From: Thermaerobacter marianensis
GTDB lineage: Bacteria; Bacillota; Sulfobacillia; DYIH01; DYIG01
Direction of reading: 5' to 3'
Assembly (NCBI GenBank): GCA_020723725.1
Contig: DYIG01000085.1
Coordinates: forward strand, 1 to 6,851
Length of the DNA stretch: 6,851 nucleotides
Below are positions 1-4,363 of the stretch, piece by piece; the stretch's first letter is position 1; each line of letters begins with the position of its first letter. The position numbers were made by a program, and so were the translations under genes. A model generated the notes under the pieces. It did no database searches and was not told the DNA's origin. It saw nothing but the letters and a program-made list of their open reading frames with translations.

Positions 1-1
1 G

Positions 2-298
2 GAAGCCGTAGCGGCCGAGGGTGCCGATTACTTGATATTTGGCAACGTTTTCCCAACTGCGACCAAGGTCGGTTTGCCCGGCAGGGGAGTGGGGCTACTG
101 GCCGAGGTTTGCAGGGTTGCCCGTTGCCCGGTCGTGGCCATCGGCGGGATCGATGCTTCAAACGTTGCGGATATACGCGGCGCCGGTGCGGCAGGGGCCG
201 CGGTTATGTCGGGGATAATGGCCTCACCTGACCCCTGGCGCACGGTTATGGAACTGCGGGAGGTTTGGGAAAATGAACACGATAAAGGTCACGCTTAA
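2..298 (+). CDS. tenI: TenI-like thiazole tautomerase / thiamine phosphate synthase family protein, C-terminal part
   Basis: The gene runs in from the left edge, and 98 codons of its 3' end are present. The protein is the C-terminal half of a ThiE/TenI TIM barrel. Visible elements are GADYLIFGNVFPTATK, then GLPGRG, then the strand PVVAIGGID, and finally GAAGAAVMSGI, the phosphate-binding end of the barrel. GRG after the lysine, VMSGI and the position just before thiS-thiG-thiF all resemble Bacillus subtilis TenI more than ThiE. TenI aromatises the thiazole phosphate carboxylate made by ThiG, whereas ThiE couples the thiazole and pyrimidine. One odd point is that the catalytic His122 of B. subtilis TenI (in FGHVF) aligns with Asn here (FGNVF). 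The last 26 nt overlap thiS. Family membership is firm. TenI rather than ThiE is a reasoned preference, because the N-terminal half is missing. Confidence 0.82.
   Translation, partial: EAVAAEGADYLIFGNVFPTATKVGLPGRGVGLLAEVCRVARCPVVAIGGIDASNVADIRGAGAAGAAVMSGIMASPDPWRTVMELREVWENEHDKGHA
258..263 (+). promoter_or_regulatory. Shine-Dalgarno site of thiS
   Basis: GGGAGG lies inside the tenI coding sequence, 9 nt before the ATG at 273. It fixes the thiS start and supports independent initiation within the overlap. Confidence 0.75.
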
Positions 299-482
299 CG
301 GTGAAGAGCGGTTGGAGCCTGTCGGCACGTCCATTGCCGACATCCTGGAACGGTATGGTTTGACGCCGGGTCAAGTCGCGGTGGAGCGCAACCTGGAGAT
401 CGTGCCCCGTTCGGAATACGCCAGCTGCGTTCTTGCCGATGGTGATACGATAGAAATTGTCCATTTTGTTGGCGGGGGATGA
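273..482 (+). CDS. thiS: Sulfur carrier protein ThiS
   Basis: This is a 69-residue ubiquitin-fold sulfur carrier for thiamine thiazole synthesis. The family signature is clear: a short beta-grasp protein with LNGEE near the N-terminus, VAVERNLEIVPRSEY in the middle, and a C-terminal end of DTIEIVHFVGGG. The terminal Gly-Gly is the site that ThiF adenylates and that then carries the thiocarboxylate. The third glycine before it is usual in Bacillus-type ThiS. Length matches the family (about 65-70 residues). The ATG start has a strong GGGAGG 9 nt upstream. The gene overlaps tenI by 26 nt and ends 6 nt before the thiG ATG, so the genes are almost certainly co-transcribed and translationally coupled. 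Confidence 0.95.
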   Translation: MNTIKVTLNGEERLEPVGTSIADILERYGLTPGQVAVERNLEIVPRSEYASCVLADGDTIEIVHFVGGG

Positions 483-488
483 TCCTTG
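474..488 (+). promoter_or_regulatory. Ribosome binding region of thiG
   Basis: GGGGGA at 474-479 followed by TGATCC resembles the anti-Shine-Dalgarno complement and sits 9 nt before the ATG at 489. It overlaps the ThiS Gly-Gly codons and stop. A TTG at 486 in the same frame is a less likely start. Confidence 0.55.
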
Positions 489-1313
489 ATGGGTTCGCTA
501 CAGGCGCAGGGTTCGCTACAAGGGGATAAATTGGTTATCGCCGGTCGGGAATTCCGTTCCCGGCTGATGGTGGGTACGGGTAAGTATCCGAGCATGGAGT
601 CCATGGAGGAAACACTCCGGCGCTGCGGCGCGGAGGTTGTCACCGTTGCCGTCCGCCGGGTCGGCCTGGGCTCCGGCGGCAAGACCATCCTTGACCACAT
701 CGACCGTTCCCGCTACTTCCTGCTCCCCAACACTGCGGGGTGTTACACCATAGAGGATGCCGTCCGGGTGGCCAGGCTGGCCAGGGAGGCGGGGCTTTCC
801 AACTGGGTCAAACTAGAGGTCATCGGCGATGAGAAGACCCTTTTGCCGGACCCCGTTGCCACCATCGAAGCGGCACGCATCCTGGTGGAAGAGGGCTTTG
901 TCGTCCTCCCCTACACCACTGACGACCACATCGTCGCCCGCCGTCTGGTTGAGGTCGGGTGCGCCACGGTGATGCCGTTTGGGTCACCGATCGGCTCAGG
1001 ACAGGGTATCCTCGATTTCAGGCGCATCAGGAGGATCAAGGAGAACGTCCCGGTTCCCGTGGTGGTCGATGCCGGAATCGGTGTGCCCTCGGATGCCGCC
1101 ATGGCCATGGAGATCGGCGCCGATGCCGTCCTGATAAACACGGCTATCGCGCTCGCTCAGGACCCACCTCTCATGGGCGAGGCCTTCGGGTTGGCGGTGC
1201 AGGCGGGCCGGATGGGTTACCTGGCCGGGCGGATCCCCCGCAGGGAAGACGCCTCTGCCAGCAGCCCGACGACCGGCACCATTTCTTCTGAGCGTTCCGG
1301 GGTTGCAAAGTAA
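489..1313 (+). CDS. thiG: Thiazole synthase ThiG
   Basis: ThiG condenses 1-deoxy-D-xylulose 5-phosphate, dehydroglycine and the sulfur of ThiS-thiocarboxylate into the thiazole phosphate carboxylate. From the ATG it has 274 residues, slightly longer than the usual 255-265. Conserved blocks run in order: SRLMVGTGKYPS near residue 22, VTVAVRRVGL near 50, LPNTAGCYTIEDAVR near 75, NWVKLEVIGD with the Schiff-base lysine at Lys108, VLPYTTDD, MPFGSPIGSGQGI, PVVVDAGIGVPSDAA and GADAVLINTAIA, which is the phosphate-binding end of the TIM barrel. No key residue appears lost. The first 12 codons contain a small duplication (GSLQ twice). The Ser/Thr-rich C-terminal tail beyond RIPRRE is not part of the conserved barrel. 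The gene overlaps the preferred thiF start by 11 nt. Confidence 0.95.
   Translation: MGSLQAQGSLQGDKLVIAGREFRSRLMVGTGKYPSMESMEETLRRCGAEVVTVAVRRVGLGSGGKTILDHIDRSRYFLLPNTAGCYTIEDAVRVARLAREAGLSNWVKLEVIGDEKTLLPDPVATIEAARILVEEGFVVLPYTTDDHIVARRLVEVGCATVMPFGSPIGSGQGILDFRRIRRIKENVPVPVVVDAGIGVPSDAAMAMEIGADAVLINTAIALAQDPPLMGEAFGLAVQAGRMGYLAGRIPRREDASASSPTTGTISSERSGVAK
491..520 (+). repeat. 12-bp direct repeat in the 5' end of thiG
   Basis: GGGTTCGCTACA occurs at 491-502 and again at 509-520, a period of 18 nt (six codons). It encodes GSLQ-AQ-GSLQ. The reading frame is kept, so this looks like a small in-frame duplication in the non-conserved N-terminus. Confidence 0.8.
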
Positions 1314-2070
1314 TTTGTCACGCTTTTCTGAGGAGGAAATCATACGGTACAGCAGGCAGCTGGCCTTGCGCGAGGTCGGCGGAGAGGGGCAGGAACGCCT
1401 GCGGCGGGCTGCGATCCTGATTGCAGGGGTGGGGGGGCTCGGCTCCCCTGTGGCCCAATACCTCGCGGCCGCTGGTGTCGGGCGTTTGGGCCTGGTGGAT
1501 TTTGATGCGGTGGACCTCTCCAACCTGCAGCGCCAGGTGGTTTTTGGCACTCCTGATATAGGCCGCCCCAAAGTGCAGGCCGCTTTTGAGCGCCTCCAAT
1601 CCCTCAACCCCCGGGTGGAATTTGACCTGCACGGTGTTGTCCTGGATGAGGGCAATGCCGCTAACCTTGTATCCCGTTACGATGTGGTCGTTTCGGCTTT
1701 GGACAATGCCTCAACCCGTTTTGCCTTAAACGATGCCTGCGTGCGGTTGGCCAAACCGATGGTCGAGGCGGGCATCCTGCGTTTCGACGGCCTGTTGATG
1801 ACGGTGATTCCCGGCAAGGGTCCGTGCCTGCGCTGCGTGTTCCCTGAGCCGCCAAGCGCCGATGATTTGCCCACCTGCGCCAGCGCCGGGGTTATTGGGG
1901 CCCTGGCGGGCGTGATGGGGTCGCTCCAGGCGTTGGAGGTGGTGAAGCTGCTCCTTGGAAAAGGGGAGACGTTCACGGGGCGCATCCTGCGTTTTGACGG
2001 CCTTACGGGGCGGTTCCGGGAGATCCCATGGCCCAGGAACCGGCAGTGTCCCGTGTGTAAACACGTGTAA
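1303..2070 (+). CDS. thiF: ThiF, ThiS adenylyltransferase (HesA/MoeB/ThiF family)
   Basis: This E1-like enzyme adenylates the C-terminus of ThiS with ATP so that sulfur can be loaded. With 255 residues it has the usual length. RYSRQL starts the conserved core, GVGGLGS (42-48) is the nucleotide-binding glycine loop, and DFDAVDLSNLQRQ (66-78) and Lys90 complete the ATP site. Two CxxC pairs (Cys175/Cys178 and Cys249/Cys252) form the structural zinc site. Cys192 in LPTCASAGVIG aligns with Escherichia coli ThiF Cys184, the residue that links to ThiS. There is no rhodanese domain, so sulfur must come from a separate cysteine desulfurase. No ATG is available. TTG 1303 overlaps thiG by 11 nt, and TTG 1315 lies just after the thiG stop and also keeps the whole conserved core. 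The close relative MoeB is less likely next to thiS and thiG. Confidence 0.92.
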   Translation: MQSNLSRFSEEEIIRYSRQLALREVGGEGQERLRRAAILIAGVGGLGSPVAQYLAAAGVGRLGLVDFDAVDLSNLQRQVVFGTPDIGRPKVQAAFERLQSLNPRVEFDLHGVVLDEGNAANLVSRYDVVVSALDNASTRFALNDACVRLAKPMVEAGILRFDGLLMTVIPGKGPCLRCVFPEPPSADDLPTCASAGVIGALAGVMGSLQALEVVKLLLGKGETFTGRILRFDGLTGRFREIPWPRNRQCPVCKHV

Positions 2071-2089
2071 TCAACGTTTTCTAGCTCAA

Positions 2090-2126
2090 TCAGAAAATTT
2101 GATTTTCTGAAAATTTGATTTTCTGA
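2090..2126. repeat. AT-rich tandem repeat with hairpins between thiF and tRNA-Leu
   Basis: AAAATTTGATTTTCTG is repeated exactly twice (2094-2109 and 2110-2125). The first copy with its left flank forms a perfect 9-bp stem, TCAGAAAAT (2090-2098) with ATTTTCTGA (2102-2110), around a TTG loop. The same left arm can instead pair with the second ATTTTCTGA (2118-2126). The element lies 20 nt after the thiF stop and about 40 nt beyond the 3' end of the convergent tRNA, where a shared terminator would be expected. The stem is almost all A-T and has no pure T-run, so it would be a weak intrinsic terminator. Its role is open. Confidence 0.7.
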
Positions 2127-2167
2127 AAAATCCGATTGGTGTTTGGAGTTTAATACGGATTAGAATT

Positions 2168-2254
2168 TGGTGCCGAGGGAGGGATTCGAACCCTCAAGGC
2201 CGTGAAGCCAGCGGTGTTTGAGACCGCCCTGTATGCCAGTTCCAGCACCTCGGC
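2168..2254 (-). tRNA. tRNA-Leu (anticodon CAA)
   Basis: On the minus strand this folds into a complete class II tRNA of 87 nt including an encoded CCA. The acceptor stem is GCCGAGG/CCTCGGC, followed by A73 and CCA. The D stem is CTG/CAG with GG in the loop. The anticodon stem is GCGGT/ACCGC around CTCAAAC, giving anticodon CAA, which reads UUG. The long variable arm has a GGC/GCC stem, as expected for leucine. The T arm is GAGGG-TTCGAAT-CCCTC. All stems pair without mismatch. The gene is convergent with thiF and divergent from the ZIP transporter gene. I found no second copy of its 3' end in the window, so nothing suggests an integrated element using it as an attachment site. Confidence 0.96.
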
Positions 2255-2407
2255 ATATCGCAAACTTTGAGCAAACCGAAGGTTCAAGGCGAAGCACAAA
2301 CATCTTAACAAAACGCCTTGTCGTTTTCAATGCTATGGCAGGAAGCGACCTTTTTCGGTCGAATTTAGTAACTATATTGCTTGATTCTAAGGGTGTCGTG
2401 TTTATCA
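2255..2407. other. Divergent intergenic region between tRNA-Leu and the ZIP gene
   Basis: No protein gene is supported here. It holds the tRNA promoter on the minus strand and, on the plus strand, a TATATT at 2373-2378 that could be a -10 box for the ZIP gene, though no good -35 is visible at the right distance. A small hairpin, CGACC/GGTCG at 2346-2361 with a T-rich loop, lies between the two. AAGGG at 2389-2393 is the only Shine-Dalgarno-like site and is about 14 nt from the preferred TTG start. I see no riboswitch fold and no recognisable zinc-regulator operator. Confidence 0.45.
2302..2330 (-). promoter_or_regulatory. Sigma-70-type promoter for tRNA-Leu
   Basis: Read on the minus strand, TTGAAA (2330-2325) and TAAGAT (2307-2302) are separated by exactly 17 nt, matching the -35 and -10 consensus at 5 of 6 and 4 of 6 positions. 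Transcription would begin near 2295, giving a leader of about 40 nt before the mature tRNA end at 2254. Placement upstream of a stable RNA supports the call. Confidence 0.6.
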
Positions 2408-3151
2408 TTGGAATGGCTTTACGCGCTGGGCAGCGTTGTCCTGATTAGTTTGATTTCATTGGTCGGTGTAATAACACTTTCCCTGAATGAACGCTTGCTC
2501 AGGAAACTGATCTTTGCCCTTGTGGCGATGTCAGTAGGGGCGCTTTTCGGGGATGCGTTTATTCACCTTCTTCCTGAGGCTTATGAGGAAGCGCCAGGTA
2601 GCATCATGCCTTCCATTTACGTGCTTACTGGGATTATTGGATTTTTCATTTTGGAGAAGTTCCTGCGTTGGCGCCATGAACACAGCCTGGAGGCCTGCTG
2701 CCCATTGCATCCCGTCGGGCACATAAACCTGGTAGCCGATGGACTGCATAACTTCGTAGACGGGATCCTCGTCGCCAGCAGCTATATGGTGAGTCTGCCT
2801 GTGGGCATCGCCACCACTGTGGCGGTTGTGCTCCACGAGATCCCGCAGGAGATCGGGGACTTCAGCATCCTCGTTCACGCTGGTTTCAGCAAGACCAGGG
2901 CGCTCCTCCTAAACCTGCTTTCGGCGTCCTTGGCGGTGTTGGGCGCCATCCTCGCACTCCTTGTGGGTAGCAGCCTTGAAGGTTTTTCGTCAATCATTAT
3001 CCCCCTTACGGCTGGCGGGTTCATCTACATTGCGGGGTCCGACCTCGTTCCGGAACTGCACAAGGTTCATGAGCCCGGGAAATCGATTATGCAATTCGGC
3101 GCCATGGCGGCCGGGGTCTTCATCATGTTCCTCCTTCTGGGACTGGAGTAA
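2408..3151 (+). CDS. ZIP-family divalent metal transporter
   Basis: This is a polytopic membrane protein of the ZIP family, which moves zinc or related divalent metals such as iron or manganese into the cytoplasm. From TTG 2408 it has 247 residues. Hydrophobic segments cover about 4-24, 33-57, 67-84, 108-127, 130-150, 165-187, 196-215 and 228-246, in line with the eight helices of the family. Metal-site motifs are present: HNFVDG (114-119) in helix 4 and HEIPQEIGD (143-151) in helix 5. GDAFIHLLPEA (48-58) and DLVPELH are further conserved blocks. The loop between helices 3 and 4 has several His and Cys residues (HEHSLEACCPLHPVGH). The start is uncertain: the frame is open from TTG 2381, but MEWLYALGSV from 2408 looks like a typical ZIP N-terminus. 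The metal cannot be deduced. It is a single gene transcribed away from the tRNA. Confidence 0.9.
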   Translation: MEWLYALGSVVLISLISLVGVITLSLNERLLRKLIFALVAMSVGALFGDAFIHLLPEAYEEAPGSIMPSIYVLTGIIGFFILEKFLRWRHEHSLEACCPLHPVGHINLVADGLHNFVDGILVASSYMVSLPVGIATTVAVVLHEIPQEIGDFSILVHAGFSKTRALLLNLLSASLAVLGAILALLVGSSLEGFSSIIIPLTAGGFIYIAGSDLVPELHKVHEPGKSIMQFGAMAAGVFIMFLLLGLE

Positions 3152-3161
3152 TAACTGTCCC

Positions 3162-3204
3162 CCCTCGGGCATAGGGCATATTCAGTAGATCACATGCCCG
3201 GGGG
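3162..3204 (+). terminator. Strong hairpin between the ZIP and L,D-transpeptidase genes
   Basis: CCCTCGGGCAT (3162-3172) pairs with ATGCCCGGGGG (3194-3204) over 11 bp with one U-G wobble, around a 21-nt loop. The AT-rich tract TTATAATACTTGTTTATTT follows but is not a pure T-run, so this is a possible rather than canonical terminator for the ZIP gene, which ends in TAATAA 8 nt before it. The 3' arm contains the only Shine-Dalgarno-like GGGGG of the next gene, so the fold could instead limit its translation. GGGCAT occurs twice (3167-3172 and 3174-3179), allowing a second pairing register. Confidence 0.5.
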
Positions 3205-3213
3205 TTATAATAC

Positions 3214-4323
3214 TTGTTTATTTCCAGGTTGCTGCTAATCCTTGTTCTGCTCATTGCTAGTCAGATGGTCCATGCCACTCCGCTCGAGAATGCTGATGTC
3301 AGGGGGGTTACGCAAAAGGCCCTGGATGCCGATCAACCCCAGCCAGGGGGTAACAGTTCCGCCGATGATCATATCGAAACGAGAATGCAAACACAGGCCG
3401 GAACGCGTGTCGTCATCAACATACCGCTTTTGAAACTCTACCTCTATGATGGCGACCAAATGATCAAGTCGTATCCGGTGGCTATCGGGCGCCACCAGAG
3501 TCTTATAGGTAACCGGGTTTTCGATACGGAGACCCCTGTAGGGGAATTCACCGTCTCGTGGAAAGACCCCCGGCCGCGTTGGTATCCACCCCTCTGGTTG
3601 AAGAAGGAGAAGAAATGGCCGGAGAACTACAGTGTGCCCCCTGGGCCGGAAAACCCCCTGGGTACCAGGTGGATTGCCATATCACGCCCGGGTGTTCAGG
3701 GTTACGGCATTCATGGCACCAACAACCCCTCATCGATTGGACACACGGCCAGCCTCGGCTGCATCCGGATGCTGAACCGGGACGTGGAGGAGGTATTTGA
3801 AAGGGTTCAGGTTGGCACTCCAGTCAGTATTATCTACGAGCCGGGGTTTGTCTACAGGGACAGCGACGGCTCCTGGCACCTGGCCATAGGCACGGACGTA
3901 TATGCCAAAGGGATAGCGCCCCTTGCTTCTGCACGGTCCAGCCTCGAGGCCGCCGGGTTCGATAGTTCGATCCTGGATGGGGAGGCCATCCCTGTATCCA
4001 GTGGTTCAAGGGACATCGTTCTAATGGGGTCGGGTCGGCTGCGGGAGTCGATTCGTATCTACTGGCCGGACGGGTTTGGGCTCACCGATAACGCGTATAG
4101 GGAAAAGGGGCGCATCTTTGTCTCGCTAGGCGGATTCCCAACCGCATTCCAGAGGTATTTCCGTGTGGGGAGTGACGGGCAGGTGTTCCTTTACGGCAAA
4201 CCCATTGAGAATCTGCCGGGGTCTGGCACTGGCCCGTACATCCTCCTGGAGGAGGCCGCGCGGCGTTTTGGGGTAAGGATTAAATTCCTCGAGCCTGTGG
4301 GGGTCGCGCGGGTCAGTTTTTAG
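3214..4323 (+). CDS. Exported L,D-transpeptidase (YkuD domain) with extra C-terminal region
   Basis: This is a 369-residue protein predicted to act on peptidoglycan outside the membrane, forming 3-3 cross-links or attaching groups through a catalytic cysteine. Residues 1-21 are a signal peptide (FISRLLLILVLLIASQM, cleavage likely after VHA). A Gln/Asp-rich linker follows to about 62. The YkuD domain covers about 65-208: it starts VVINIPLLKLYLYDG, contains TPVGEF, and carries the active-site block with His167-Gly168 (GIHGTNNP), His177 and Cys183 in SLGCIRM. Residues about 210-369 are a separate region; its end (GPYILLEEAARRFGVRIKFLEP) loosely recalls the copper-amine-oxidase-like N-terminal modules of Bacillota cell-wall proteins. 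TTG 3214 is chosen because it keeps the whole signal peptide; GGGGG lies 9 nt upstream, inside a hairpin. polA follows after 40 nt with no terminator seen, so the two may be co-transcribed. Confidence 0.9.
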   Translation: MFISRLLLILVLLIASQMVHATPLENADVRGVTQKALDADQPQPGGNSSADDHIETRMQTQAGTRVVINIPLLKLYLYDGDQMIKSYPVAIGRHQSLIGNRVFDTETPVGEFTVSWKDPRPRWYPPLWLKKEKKWPENYSVPPGPENPLGTRWIAISRPGVQGYGIHGTNNPSSIGHTASLGCIRMLNRDVEEVFERVQVGTPVSIIYEPGFVYRDSDGSWHLAIGTDVYAKGIAPLASARSSLEAAGFDSSILDGEAIPVSSGSRDIVLMGSGRLRESIRIYWPDGFGLTDNAYREKGRIFVSLGGFPTAFQRYFRVGSDGQVFLYGKPIENLPGSGTGPYILLEEAARRFGVRIKFLEPVGVARVSF

Positions 4324-4363
4324 AAGGTTTAACGCTCCCAAAGGCGAACAATAAACCCCGGTG

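Noticed and set aside
1331..1344. Perfect GAGGAGG ribosome-binding-like motif inside thiF
   Set aside because: It encodes part of the Ser-Glu-Glu-Glu stretch before RYSRQL, and the codon at the right distance is ATA, not a usual start. It is most likely fortuitous, and a start there would lose N-terminal residues usual in the family.
996..1655. Open frame of 219 codons on the minus strand
   Set aside because: It is antisense to thiG and thiF, Arg/Pro/Ser-rich with no domain, and spans the junction of two well-supported genes.
2090..2126. Beginning of a CRISPR array
   Set aside because: There are only two directly abutting 16-bp units with no spacers and no cas genes.
2168..2254. tRNA-Leu as an integration site of a mobile element
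   Set aside because: No integrase gene and no duplicated tRNA 3' end were seen, and both flanks carry ordinary chromosomal genes.
2346..2361. CGACC/GGTCG dyad as a metal-regulator operator for the ZIP gene
   Set aside because: The arms are only 5 bp with a T-rich loop and match no known zinc or iron regulator box that I can recall, so I do not call it an operator.
2218..2448. Short plus-strand frame starting within the tRNA region
   Set aside because: It overlaps the tRNA-Leu gene, its promoter and the ZIP start, and has no ribosome binding site or recognisable sequence.
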